Source: Arthrobacter zhaoxinii (GTDB lineage: Bacteria; Actinomycetota; Actinomycetes; Actinomycetales; Micrococcaceae). Taken from it: a stretch of 64,000 bases of DNA. A model generated the notes under the pieces. The model searched no databases and was not told where the DNA came from. It saw only the letters and a list, made by a program, of their open reading frames with translations. Position numbers and translations under genes: made by a program. Location: positions 248,001-312,000 of the forward strand of contig NZ_JANFLT010000002.1 of assembly GCF_024385505.1 (NCBI RefSeq), in the 5' to 3' direction. Numbering within the stretch: position 1 is the first letter of the stretch; every line of letters starts with the position of its first letter. Below are positions 21,303 to 30,108 of this stretch, piece by piece.

Positions 21303-22793
21303 ATGTCTGAGCGCATGACCCGCCCACCAAGCGGCAGCACTGTTTCCGCGCCGGAAAACAGCGCCGAAGAACCCCATCTGGCCCGCTCCCTGTCCAGCCG
21401 GCACATCCAGCTGCTCGCCATCGGCGGGGCCATCGGCACCGGACTGTTCATGGGCTCCGGCAAGACCATCTCCGCCGCCGGCCCGTCGGTGATCTTCGTC
21501 TACGCGATTATCGGCTTCATGCTGTTCTTCGTGATGCGGGCCATGGGCGAACTGCTGCTCTCCAACCTTCGTTACAAGTCCTTCACCGACTTCTCCGCGG
21601 ACCTGTTGGGCCCCTGGGCCGGCTTCTTCACCGGCTGGACCTACTGGTTCTGCTGGGTGGTCACCGGCATTGCGGACGTGGTGGCAATTGCGCACTACGT
21701 CACCTTCTGGTGGGGCAACGCTCCCCTGTGGATACCCGCCCTGGCTTGCATCCTGCTCCTGCTGGCGCTGAACCTGCCCACCGTCAAGGCGTTCGGTGAG
21801 ACCGAATTCTGGTTCGCGCTGATCAAGATCATTGCCATCCTGACGCTCATTGTGGTGGGCCTGGTGATGATCCTGACCGGCTTCACGCACGGCGACGGCG
21901 TGACCGCCAGCTTCGGCAACCTCTGGGAACACGGCGGATGGTTCCCCACCGGCCCCATGGGCTTCATTGCCGGCTTCCAGATTGCCGTGTTCGCGTTTGT
22001 CGGGATTGAACTCGTGGGCACCACCGCGGCGGAAGCCAAGGACCCGGAAAAAAACCTGCCCCGGGCAGTGAACTCCATTCCGATCCGCATCCTGCTCTTC
22101 TACGTAGGCGCCCTGGTGGTGCTGATGGCCGTAATCCCCTGGGACGAATTCAGCGCCGACGAGAGCCCGTTTGTAGGCATGTTCACCCTGGCCGGGCTGG
22201 GCACCGCCGCTGCCATCGTGAACTTCGTAGTGCTGACTTCCGCGGCATCTTCGGCGAATTCGGGGATATATTCCACTTCGCGTATGGTTTTCGGCTTGGC
22301 GCAGGACGGCGATGCCCCTCGCCCGTTCGGCCGCCTTTCCCCGCGGAAGGTTCCGCAGAACGCCCTGTTCTTCTCCTGTACGTTCCTGCTTGCCGGCGTC
22401 GTTCTGCTTTACGCCGGCCAGTCCGTGAGCGCCGCGTTCACCATGGTGAGCACCATTTCGGCCCTCTGCTTTATGTACGTCTGGTCCATCATCCTGATCA
22501 GCTACCTGGTGTACCGAAAGCGCCGGCCGCAGCTGCACGCGGCCTCGAAGTTTAAGATGCCCGGCGGCGTCGTTATGGCCTACGTGGTGCTTGCTTTCTT
22601 CGCCTTCATCCTGTGGACGCTCACCACCAACGCGGACACCCTGCAGGCCCTGCTGGTCACCCCGGTCTGGTTTGCCCTGCTGGGCATCATCTACGCCGTC
22701 CTGCGGCGGACACCGGTGCACCAGGCGCGGGTGGCTGCGCACCGGAACGACGTCGCCCGCGAGCGCGCGGCGCTCACCGCCGGCAAGCCGTAA
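21303..22793 (+). CDS. cycA: D-serine/D-alanine/glycine transporter CycA
   Basis: 496 residues from the ATG at 21303, with AGAAGGA seven bases upstream. The APC-superfamily permease has 12 helices and is closely CycA-like along its length: SRHIQLLAIGGAIGTGLFMGSGKTIS, GFMLFFVMRAMGELLLSN and FVGIELVGTTAAEAKDPEKNLPRA. It imports glycine, D-alanine and D-serine with protons. Divergent orientation from the glycine-responsive gcv operon fits a joint glycine-use locus. Confidence 0.94.
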   Translation: MSERMTRPPSGSTVSAPENSAEEPHLARSLSSRHIQLLAIGGAIGTGLFMGSGKTISAAGPSVIFVYAIIGFMLFFVMRAMGELLLSNLRYKSFTDFSADLLGPWAGFFTGWTYWFCWVVTGIADVVAIAHYVTFWWGNAPLWIPALACILLLLALNLPTVKAFGETEFWFALIKIIAILTLIVVGLVMILTGFTHGDGVTASFGNLWEHGGWFPTGPMGFIAGFQIAVFAFVGIELVGTTAAEAKDPEKNLPRAVNSIPIRILLFYVGALVVLMAVIPWDEFSADESPFVGMFTLAGLGTAAAIVNFVVLTSAASSANSGIYSTSRMVFGLAQDGDAPRPFGRLSPRKVPQNALFFSCTFLLAGVVLLYAGQSVSAAFTMVSTISALCFMYVWSIILISYLVYRKRRPQLHAASKFKMPGGVVMAYVVLAFFAFILWTLTTNADTLQALLVTPVWFALLGIIYAVLRRTPVHQARVAAHRNDVARERAALTAGKP

Positions 22794-22800
22794 GCAGCTC

Positions 22801-23424
22801 TTAGTAGACGACCGTCCCCCGGGAGCTGACCGTAGCGCCGCCTCCGGGGGCTCCGGCTTTATTGCTGGCGTCGATCTCCAGTCCGAACGTATTGAGCGGC
22901 ACTTCCAGGGCGGACACCAGGTGCGGCACCACCTCCTGCTGGATCCGGGCAATCACTCCCTGCACGTCGGCGTCGGAATTCACCGTCACCTTCATGGCCA
23001 GGTCCGGTTCGTCCGCGGTGCCGCGCAGGCGGACGCTTGAGTTCACCACGCCGGGCAGCTGCTCCGTCTCGTGGCCGACGGCGGCGGCCAGGACCTGTGG
23101 ATCGCACACGGTGACACCGTGCGCCGGGTCCTCCTGGAGCCGGAAGGTTCCTGCCGCCCGGGCGCGGGGAACCTGGGCCAGAAGCCACCACAGTCCCAGG
23201 ACGCCCAGGATCAGCCCGGCCAGCAGCATGCCCCACGAGGTGTACTCCCCGGCCAGGAATCCCCGGCCGTTGGACAGCACCCGGTCCGAACGTCCGGGGC
23301 TGCCGCCGATGAGGCGTGCCAGCGTCCCGCTGGCAACCAGTACGGCCAGCACTCCGGCGGCGAGGAAAAGAATCCCCAGGATGATCAGCCACGTCCGGTT
23401 GGCTTTCCCCGAATGATGTCTCAT
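22801..23424 (-). CDS. amaP: Alkaline-shock membrane anchor protein AmaP-like
   Basis: 207 residues. Two membrane segments (about residues 12-32 and 62-82) are followed by a cytoplasmic domain of 110 residues resembling the Asp23/Gls24 fold (GVVNSSVRLRGTADEPDLAMKVTVN). AmaP anchors Asp23 at the membrane in Gram-positive bacteria. It is the last gene of a same-strand cassette with two Asp23/Gls24 paralogues, a DUF2273 protein and a DUF6286 protein, and ends 7 bases from the convergent cycA stop. Confidence 0.83.
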   Translation of the reverse strand: MRHHSGKANRTWLIILGILFLAAGVLAVLVASGTLARLIGGSPGRSDRVLSNGRGFLAGEYTSWGMLLAGLILGVLGLWWLLAQVPRARAAGTFRLQEDPAHGVTVCDPQVLAAAVGHETEQLPGVVNSSVRLRGTADEPDLAMKVTVNSDADVQGVIARIQQEVVPHLVSALEVPLNTFGLEIDASNKAGAPGGGATVSSRGTVVY

Positions 23425-23469
23425 TTTCCGCTGCCTTCCCTACTGGTCCGCGCCATCGGTTCCACGCCG

Positions 23470-24084
23470 TCAGTTCCGCATCCGGACCGATGCCGTGACC
23501 TCAGGCACCGGATCCAGCCCGGTCGCGGCGAGACGCGAGCGCACCCCGTCCACCACCCAGTGCTGCACATCGGAGGTGCCGTGCAGCGCCGTCGTAACGT
23601 CCACATGGACCTTGCGCGAAGAAGCAGTCGCGGACGCGGAAGCCACTCCGTCAATGTGGTCGCAGGTGGACGCCGCCAGCCGGGCAACTGCCCGGCGGCT
23701 CATCACCACGTTTTCTCCGCCCCGGACCGACGGCACGCCCCCGGATTCCGCCGCCCCGGGCAGCCCCGGCATGTTCACCGGCTTGGCCTGCAGCGGCAGC
23801 GCGGAGAAGTCGCCGGGGATCATCCCGCACAACAGCAGGATCACCCCGATCAGCAGAAGCACAACCGCCCCGGTCCAGCCCCGGCTACTGTCCCATCCGG
23901 TTTCGGAGAGCCAGCGCAGCGGTTCCGTCACGAACACCGGCCAGGTGCCCTGCGTCAGGCGGACGACGGCGGCCCAGACCAGCGCCACGCCGAGGGCCAG
24001 CAACAGGACAGCGGAAATTGTTGCGGGAACGGACCGGCTGGGCCGGCGCCGCATGGAGACCGGCGGCGGAATCTTCGCGCTCAC
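23470..24084 (-). CDS. DUF6286-type membrane protein of the Asp23 cassette
   Basis: 204 residues, ATG start overlapping the preceding Asp23 gene by four bases (ATGA). Two hydrophobic segments near residues 22-42 and 70-88 flank an extracytoplasmic loop, and a cytoplasmic domain of about 100 residues follows (SRRAVARLAASTCDHIDGV). The layout parallels AmaP. The biochemical role is unknown; context points to envelope homeostasis. Confidence 0.78.
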   Translation of the reverse strand: MSAKIPPPVSMRRRPSRSVPATISAVLLLALGVALVWAAVVRLTQGTWPVFVTEPLRWLSETGWDSSRGWTGAVVLLLIGVILLLCGMIPGDFSALPLQAKPVNMPGLPGAAESGGVPSVRGGENVVMSRRAVARLAASTCDHIDGVASASATASSRKVHVDVTTALHGTSDVQHWVVDGVRSRLAATGLDPVPEVTASVRMRN

Positions 24085-24482
24085 TGCAGTTTCCTTCGCC
24101 GGCGCAATTCACGCTGCGGCGGCTTCAGCCAGGAAACCGTAATGTCCACCTGCCGCACCTGAACTCCGGTCAGCTCGGTGACCCGTTCGGTGATCCGGCG
24201 GCGCAGCTGTTCGGTGGCCTGCCGCAGCGGCATTGGATACGGAAGCCCCACGGTGACCTTGAGGCTGGCCACGTTTCCGGCCAGCTCCACGCTGGCGTCC
24301 GGACGTGCAGAAAGGTCAGCCCGGCTGCCGATGCCCAGGAATCCGCCCGAGCTTCCGCCGGCGAAGGTTTCGTCCCGGGCCACCTGGCTGGCTGTTTTCT
24401 CGAGTACCTTCCGCGCCAGGACGGTTTCCCCGCGGCCATCGATATCCCAGGGCTGACGGATTGCTGCCGAAGGAACGGTCAT
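24081..24482 (-). CDS. Asp23/Gls24-family protein
   Basis: 133 residues, ATG overlapping the DUF2273 stop by four bases. Asp23/Gls24 fold with the core segment ASVELAGNVASLKVTVGLPYPMPLRQATEQLRRRI and a terminal basic tail. Asp23 proteins form membrane-associated polymers in stressed Gram-positive cells. It shows an unusual insertion rich in Gly/Ser (residues about 38-50). It lies between DUF2273 and DUF6286 genes, with overlaps on both sides. Confidence 0.85.
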   Translation of the reverse strand: MTVPSAAIRQPWDIDGRGETVLARKVLEKTASQVARDETFAGGSSGGFLGIGSRADLSARPDASVELAGNVASLKVTVGLPYPMPLRQATEQLRRRITERVTELTGVQVRQVDITVSWLKPPQRELRRRRKLQ

Positions 24483-24658
24483 CGGCTTGTCGCTTTACCG
24501 AGCATTCCGGGAACGTCCACCTTCCCGTCTGCCACCAACCCCACCAGAAGCCCGATCAGGCCGAACAGGACCGTTATCAGGAAGGCCAGCCAGCCGCCGA
24601 AGGCCAGCACGATTCCCAGTACCAACCCGACTGCCAGACACCACTGTGTTCCGGACAT
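24479..24658 (-). CDS. DUF2273-type small membrane protein
   Basis: 59 residues, ATG at 24656-24658, stop overlapping the next gene by four bases. The peptide is almost entirely hydrophobic with two helices separated by a short turn (LAVGLVLGIVLAFGGW and FLITVLFGLIGLLVGL) and a short polar tail containing VPGM. DUF2273 proteins sit beside Asp23 and AmaP in many Gram-positives and are thought to help with membrane association. Confidence 0.82.
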   Translation of the reverse strand: MSGTQWCLAVGLVLGIVLAFGGWLAFLITVLFGLIGLLVGLVADGKVDVPGMLGKATSR

Positions 24659-24688
24659 GGAATCCTCCTCTTGGTTGTTGTGCTGCCG

Positions 24689-25258
24689 TTACTCAAGGCT
24701 CTTGGACTGGCTGGGCGCCGGCTGTCCGTCCTGGTCCTCGTTCTCGTCCGGCAGGTGGACGTCGGTGACGTTCACGTTCACCTCCAGCACTTCCAGTCCG
24801 GTGGCGTTTTCCACGGACCGGATGACGTTGCGCCGGATTCCCTGGCTCACTTCCACCACGGAATAGCCGTACTCCACCACGATGCTGACGTCGATCGCGG
24901 CCTGCCGTTCACCCTTTTCCACGGTGACCCCGTTGCTGACGTTGGTCTGCGACCCCGGAATCCGTTCGGTCATGGAGCTGAAAGCACGCCGTGCGGCATT
25001 TCCCATGGCATAGACACCAGGAACCTCCTTGGTCGCCATCCCCGCCAGCTTCTGCACCACGGTTTCTTCAATGGTTGTGTCCCCCCGGGGTGTCTGCAGC
25101 GGCCCCGACCGGCGGTCGGCATCAACCGACGACGATCCCTGCGACGTGCCCTGTCCGGGATCAGAGCCCTGCATGGTCTGCGTACTCTGGGCACTCTGCG
25201 TACTCTGTGGATTGGTCGAAGCGGACGTTGCCCCCGCTGCCTTTGACGGATCTGCCAT
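24689..25258 (-). CDS. Asp23/Gls24-family protein with long Ser/Gln-rich N-terminus
   Basis: 189 residues from the ATG at 25256-25258, preceded by AGGAG nine bases upstream; an ATG at 25279 lacks a ribosome-binding site. Residues 1-58 are low complexity (Ser, Thr, Gln, Asp). The Asp23/Gls24 domain follows (TTIEETVVQKLAGMATKEVPGVYAMG; AAIDVSIVVEYGYSVVEVSQGIRRNV). It is first gene of the envelope-stress cassette and lies 203 bases from the divergent sigma factor gene. Confidence 0.9.
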   Translation of the reverse strand: MADPSKAAGATSASTNPQSTQSAQSTQTMQGSDPGQGTSQGSSSVDADRRSGPLQTPRGDTTIEETVVQKLAGMATKEVPGVYAMGNAARRAFSSMTERIPGSQTNVSNGVTVEKGERQAAIDVSIVVEYGYSVVEVSQGIRRNVIRSVENATGLEVLEVNVNVTDVHLPDENEDQDGQPAPSQSKSLE

Positions 25259-25461
25259 GGGAATCATCTCCTGCGTCATTCAATGCGGATACTCCGCGCA
25301 CGTCCCTTACAGAGTTAATGACGGGCCGGACCCGGAATCGTCACAGCCCTTCGGTAAGTTCCACCGACTTTCCGCTATCCGGTCCGTTGATATTCCGCTT
25401 CAGCTCCGGTTCTGGGAAGATCACTGCACGTCCGGCCGCCGCCGGACGGGACAGGGACACC

Positions 25462-26100
25462 ATGGCAGGATCCGAGCTGCCGCAGGCGGCATATAACGGC
25501 AGGAGTTCTTCCCGGCCCACGCAACCGGGGAGCGTCGATGAGGCGGGCCTGGTTGCGCTGGCACGTGACGGAGACCTGACCGCCTTCGAATACCTCGTGG
25601 CCATTTACCAGCGCCGGCTGTTCCGGCTCGCCTACCGGATGCTTCGGGACCGGGGGGACGCCGAAGACGTCGTCCAGGACACCCTGACGGCCGGCTGGCG
25701 GATTCTTCCCACCTTGACCCGGGAAGAAGCATTCGGCGGCTGGGTCTACCGGACGGCTACCAACCGCTGCCTGGATGTGCTCCGGCACCGCACCTCCCAC
25801 CCCCAGGACCTGCCGGGCGCCGATCCGCTGGCCGACGTGGCAGCCGCCGTCGCCGCCCGGGAATCCGAGCGGGAGTCGGATCCGCACCACACTGCAGAGG
25901 TGGCCGCGGAGCTGCAGGCGCTGCGCAGGGCCCTCTCCCTGCTTCCGGCCGACCAGCGGGCCTGCTGGCTGCTCCGCGAGGTCCACGGCCAGAGCTATGC
26001 GGAGATCGGTGCCGCCCTGCGGATCAGCCCGCAGGCGGTGCGCGGCCGCCTGGCCCGGGCCCGCCAACGCCTGACAGCGGCCATGACGCAGTGGCGGTAG
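25462..26100 (+). CDS. ECF-type RNA polymerase sigma factor
   Basis: 212 residues from the ATG at 25462 with CAGGGAC upstream. Region 2 is at about residues 40-90 (YQRRLFRLAYRMLRDRGDAEDVVQDTL) and region 4 at about 155-208 (LPADQRACWLLREVHGQSYAEIGAALRISPQAVRGRLARARQRL). Sigma-70 region 4 type 2. No anti-sigma gene is next to it. Its divergent orientation from the Asp23 cassette is conserved in many actinobacteria, so it may direct that cassette, which is inference. Confidence 0.88.
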   Translation: MAGSELPQAAYNGRSSSRPTQPGSVDEAGLVALARDGDLTAFEYLVAIYQRRLFRLAYRMLRDRGDAEDVVQDTLTAGWRILPTLTREEAFGGWVYRTATNRCLDVLRHRTSHPQDLPGADPLADVAAAVAARESERESDPHHTAEVAAELQALRRALSLLPADQRACWLLREVHGQSYAEIGAALRISPQAVRGRLARARQRLTAAMTQWR

Positions 26101-26195
26101 TCCCTTGTTATTCCACTAGTTAGACAATAATATCCACGATACGGAAGAAGTTGCCGACGTCACGTTGTCACGGCATTGCCACAGGGAGACCCATT

Positions 26196-27794
26196 ATGGC
26201 CATTGAAGTAACCGACTCCTCACCCGCCGAAGGTGCGGAACACATCCTGACCCCCGAGGCGCTGGAATTCATTGAAGAACTCCACCGCCGCTTCCGAAGC
26301 ATCCGGGATGAGCGCCTTGCCGCCCGTTCCGTCCGGCGTCAGGAAGCCGCCACCACCGGCAGGCTGGATTTCCTGCCCGAGACTGCCGACATCCGCAGCG
26401 GGCAGTGGACGGTCGCCGAGGCGCCCGCCGCGCTGCAGGACCGCCGCGTGGAAATGACCGGCCCGGCCTCCCCCGCCAAGATGGCCATCAACGCCCTGAA
26501 CTCCGGCGCCAAGGTCTGGCTGGCGGACCTTGAAGACGCCTGCACCCCCACCTGGCACAACGTGGTGGATTCCCAGGTGAACCTCTACCGCGCGGCCCGC
26601 GGCGACCTGTCCTTCACCTCGCCCGAGGGCAAGGAGTACGCACTGCGCACCGATGCGCCCCTCGCCGTCGTCGTTATGCGTCCGCGCGGCTGGCACCTGC
26701 CGGAAAAGCACGTGCTGATCGACGGCGAACCCGCCGTGGGCGCACTGGTGGATTTCGGTCTGCACTTCTTCGCCAACGCCCGGCAACTGCTGGACAACGG
26801 GCAGGGACCGTACTACTACCTGCCCAAGATGGAAAGCCATCTGGAGGCCCGCCTCTGGAACGATGTCTTCACCTTCTCCGAGGAGTATGTCGGCGTGCCG
26901 CAGGGCAGCGTCCGCGCCACCGTCCTGATCGAGACCATCCCGGCCGCCTTCGAAATGGAGGAGATCCTCTACGAGCTGCGCGACCATGCCTCCGGCCTGA
27001 ACGCCGGACGCTGGGATTACCTGTTCAGCATGATCAAGGTCTTCCGTGACGCGGGGAAGGCCTATCTGCTGCCGGACCGGGCCGACGTCTCAATGACCGC
27101 GCCCTTTATGCGCGCCTACACCGAACTGCTCGTGAAGACCTGCCACCGCCGCGGGGCCTTTGCCATGGGCGGCATGGCGGCATTCATCCCCAACCGCCGG
27201 GAACCGGAAATCACGGCGAGCGCCCTGGAGAAGGTAAAAGCGGACAAAACCCGCGAAGCCGGCGACGGTTTTGACGGTTCCTGGGTGGCCCACCCGGATC
27301 TGGTGCCGGTCTGCCGGGAGGTCTTCGACGGCGTGCTCGGCGACAAGCCGAACCAGGTGGACCGCCAGCGCGAGGACGTCGACGTGACCGCCACGGACCT
27401 GCTGGATGTCAGCACGGCGGAAGGCTCCATTACCGAGGCCGGGCTCCGGTCCAACCTTTATGTCGCCGTCAATTACGTTGCCGTCTGGCTCTCCGGCAAC
27501 GGAGCAGTCGCCATCCGGAACCTGATGGAGGACGCCGCCACGGCCGAGATTTCCCGCTCGCAGGTCTGGCAGCAGGTGCGCAACAACGTGGTGCTGGAGG
27601 ATACCGGCGAGACGGTCACCGAGGAATTGGTCAGCCGGATCCTGGCCGAAGAAACGGAACGGCTGCGCGGGGAAGTCTCGGAGGAAATGTTCACGGGCTA
27701 CTTCGAGCCGGCCAGCCGCATCATCGGGGAAATCAGCCTGTCTCCGGACTACACGGACTTCCTGACTCTTCCGGCCTACGAGCTGATCGACTAG
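26196..27794 (+). CDS. aceB: Malate synthase A
   Basis: 532 residues from the ATG at 26196 with AGGGAGA upstream. Full-length malate synthase A: the acetyl-CoA/glyoxylate site elements VWLADLEDACTPTWHNVVD, VVVMRPRGWHLPEKHV, YYYLPKMESHLEARLWNDVF and the TVLIETIPAAFEMEEILYEL strand with the catalytic Glu are present, and DYLFSMIKVFRD follows. It condenses glyoxylate and acetyl-CoA to malate in the glyoxylate shunt. Isocitrate lyase is not in the window. Its stop shares CTAG with the convergent hydrolase stop. Confidence 0.95.
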   Translation: MAIEVTDSSPAEGAEHILTPEALEFIEELHRRFRSIRDERLAARSVRRQEAATTGRLDFLPETADIRSGQWTVAEAPAALQDRRVEMTGPASPAKMAINALNSGAKVWLADLEDACTPTWHNVVDSQVNLYRAARGDLSFTSPEGKEYALRTDAPLAVVVMRPRGWHLPEKHVLIDGEPAVGALVDFGLHFFANARQLLDNGQGPYYYLPKMESHLEARLWNDVFTFSEEYVGVPQGSVRATVLIETIPAAFEMEEILYELRDHASGLNAGRWDYLFSMIKVFRDAGKAYLLPDRADVSMTAPFMRAYTELLVKTCHRRGAFAMGGMAAFIPNRREPEITASALEKVKADKTREAGDGFDGSWVAHPDLVPVCREVFDGVLGDKPNQVDRQREDVDVTATDLLDVSTAEGSITEAGLRSNLYVAVNYVAVWLSGNGAVAIRNLMEDAATAEISRSQVWQQVRNNVVLEDTGETVTEELVSRILAEETERLRGEVSEEMFTGYFEPASRIIGEISLSPDYTDFLTLPAYELID

Positions 27795-28807
27795 CCCTCC
27801 GGCAGGCGGGCCTTGCCGAAGTGCGGCAGGGCCCGCAGGTAACCGCTCCCCCAGCGGGTCATTGCGTTGTACGCCCGGGCCCGAACCGCCGGTGCGGACA
27901 GGAACACGTCGTGCATGGCGTCCGGGATCCGGTCCACGCTCACGGTGGGGCCCAGCGAGAGCGAGCGGTGAGCCACCACGTTGACGTCCAGCACGACGTC
28001 GGAGCGCGCCGCATCCTCCGACCAGCGCGGATGCAGGTAGCTGTTGTCCGACAGCAGCACCAGGACGGGCAGCTGCAGCTGCAGTCCCGCGGCGACCGTT
28101 GCCTGGGCGGAGAACACTGCATGCAGGAAAGCGACCGTGACCGGGAACCCCCGCACGGGACGCCATTCGGTGTCGTACTGCCATTCCCCGCCGAACGCCG
28201 CAGACACCGTCCGGGTGTAGATTCCGGGGTCAACCGGCGGCAGCGGCCTGCGGGGATGGTGCTGTGCTTCCAGGCTGACCAGCGGGGAAATGACACGGCG
28301 GGCCAGTTCCGTGGCCTGGAATTCCAGCCAGGGGCTGTTCAGGATCAGGGCTGCGGCCCGGCCCGGGTTGCGGTGCGCCCAGACTGCCAGTGTCAGTCCG
28401 CCGGTGGAGTGCCCGAGCAGGATCAGCGGCCGCGTGTCTGCGGCATTTTGCCCCATAGCCTCCAGTGCGGCTTCCAGATCGGCGTCGTAGTCGCTGAGGT
28501 CCCGGACATATCCGGGTTCCTCCCCCGGGCGCAGGCTCCGCCCGTAGTTGTGCAGGTCGACGGCGAAGAACCGGGCTCCCTGCCCGGCCCAGTAGCGTGC
28601 CAGTTCGGTCTGGAAGAAATAGTCGGACCAGCCGTGCACATAAAGAACATCCGCCGTTGGGCCGGGCGTTGGCCCGGACGGCGGATCCGACGGCGTGTAG
28701 CGGACCAGGGTGGCAACCCTGCCGCCGGGCAGGTCCAGGGTCAGCTGGTCGAATCCCTCGCCCAGGATGTCCGGTTCCCACCGGCGCCGGGTGCGCGGTC
28801 TGCTCAT
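27791..28807 (-). CDS. Alpha/beta hydrolase (lysophospholipase-like)
   Basis: 338 residues from the ATG at 28805-28807, which overlaps the alcohol dehydrogenase stop as ATGA. The nucleophile elbow GHSTGG is near residue 152, with an oxyanion strand VLYVHGWSDYF at about 52-62 and a late DAMHD segment supplying the probable acid and His. The hydrolase-4 (monoacylglycerol lipase) type is likely. It is cotranscribed with the alcohol dehydrogenase, so the pair may release and oxidise an alcohol; the substrate is unknown. Confidence 0.85.
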   Translation of the reverse strand: MSRPRTRRRWEPDILGEGFDQLTLDLPGGRVATLVRYTPSDPPSGPTPGPTADVLYVHGWSDYFFQTELARYWAGQGARFFAVDLHNYGRSLRPGEEPGYVRDLSDYDADLEAALEAMGQNAADTRPLILLGHSTGGLTLAVWAHRNPGRAAALILNSPWLEFQATELARRVISPLVSLEAQHHPRRPLPPVDPGIYTRTVSAAFGGEWQYDTEWRPVRGFPVTVAFLHAVFSAQATVAAGLQLQLPVLVLLSDNSYLHPRWSEDAARSDVVLDVNVVAHRSLSLGPTVSVDRIPDAMHDVFLSAPAVRARAYNAMTRWGSGYLRALPHFGKARLPEG

Positions 28808-29949
28808 ACGGAACCGCCGTCCGGCTCGAAGCGGATGACCTGGCGGATGGCCTGGCCGTCCGCCAAAGTATCCATGGCTGCGTTGATGTCCTCCAGGGCA
28901 ATGGTGGAGGAGACCAGTTCCTCCACCGGCAGCTTCCCTTCCCGCCACAGCTGCGCATAGACGGGGATGTCGCGGGACGGAACGGCGGATCCGAGGTAGC
29001 TGCCGATGATGGTCCGCGCCTCAGCGGTAAGAGTCAGCGGCGCAATTTCGGAGGTCTGGTCCGGGGCGGGCAGCCCGACAGTGACGGTGGTGCCGCCGGG
29101 AGCGGTGATCCGTACAGCCGTTTCGAAGGCGCGGGGATGCCCGGCGGCTTCGATGACCAGGGCGGGGCGGATGCCGGCGTCGAGCGCCTCCTGCGGAGTG
29201 TAGACCGCGTCCGCTCCGAGTTCCCGGGCGCGGGCCAGCTTCCCGGGCAGCGCGTCGATGCCGATCACGCTGTGCACGTCCAGGGACAGTGCCGTCAGCA
29301 GCGCCGCCATGCCGACGCCGCCCAGCCCGACAACCGCGACGTCGTCGTCCTTGCCCGGACGGGCCGGGTTCAGCACCGCGCCTCCTCCGGTCAGCACCGC
29401 GCAGCCCAGCAGGGCCGCCACCTCCGGCGGGACGTCGTCCTCCACCGGGACCACGGACTTCCGGTTGACCACGGCGTGGGTGGCGAAACCGGAGACGCCG
29501 AGATGGTGCCGCACTTCTTCGCCGCCTGCACCGTGCAGCCGCATGCCGCCGCCGAGCAGCGTGCCGGCGTTGTTGGCCGCGGACCCGGGAATGCACGGCA
29601 TTTTGCCCTCGGTCCGGCAGCCTGCGCATTCGCCGCAGCGGGGCAGGAAGGCCATCACTACCCGCTGCCCGACGGCGAGGTCCTCCACCCCTTTCCCCAG
29701 CTCCTCCACCTTGCCGGCCGCTTCGTGCCCGAGCAGCATGGGCAGCGGCCTTCTGCGGCTCCCGTTCACTACCGACAGGTCCGAATGGCACAGGCTTGCG
29801 GCCTCGATGCGCACCAGAATTTCGCCCGGTCCCGGCGGCTGAAGCTGAAGGTCCCGGACCACCACCGGCCGGGACTGCGCGTAGGGACGCGGAGCGCCGA
29901 TGGTCTGCAGGACCGCGCCGCGGATGGACCTGGTGCTGTCGGTGCCCAT
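28804..29949 (-). CDS. Zinc-dependent alcohol dehydrogenase (MDR superfamily)
   Basis: 381 residues, ATG start with GGAGAG five bases upstream. Catalytic zinc ligands: Cys in SLCHSD and the GHEAAG motif. The structural zinc loop CGECAGCRTEGKMPC has all four Cys. The NAD-binding motif VGLGGVGMAALL is near residue 205. Length and the class III-like layout suggest a long-chain or aryl alcohol, or S-conjugate, dehydrogenase. It precedes and overlaps the alpha/beta hydrolase gene by four bases. Confidence 0.9.
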   Translation of the reverse strand: MGTDSTRSIRGAVLQTIGAPRPYAQSRPVVVRDLQLQPPGPGEILVRIEAASLCHSDLSVVNGSRRRPLPMLLGHEAAGKVEELGKGVEDLAVGQRVVMAFLPRCGECAGCRTEGKMPCIPGSAANNAGTLLGGGMRLHGAGGEEVRHHLGVSGFATHAVVNRKSVVPVEDDVPPEVAALLGCAVLTGGGAVLNPARPGKDDDVAVVGLGGVGMAALLTALSLDVHSVIGIDALPGKLARARELGADAVYTPQEALDAGIRPALVIEAAGHPRAFETAVRITAPGGTTVTVGLPAPDQTSEIAPLTLTAEARTIIGSYLGSAVPSRDIPVYAQLWREGKLPVEELVSSTIALEDINAAMDTLADGQAIRQVIRFEPDGGSV

Positions 29950-30108
29950 GAACTCTCCTTTGAGTATTCGCCGAACCGGATTCCGGCGCCCCTTTTCAAC
30001 ACAACAGCCCTATTCCACCACGCCTGTTCCGCACCGTCCCCGGTTTCGTCCGGACCAACACGGTGCCGGTGGCTGCCCAGCCGCCATTCCTTTGGCAGGA
30101 TTAGGAGC

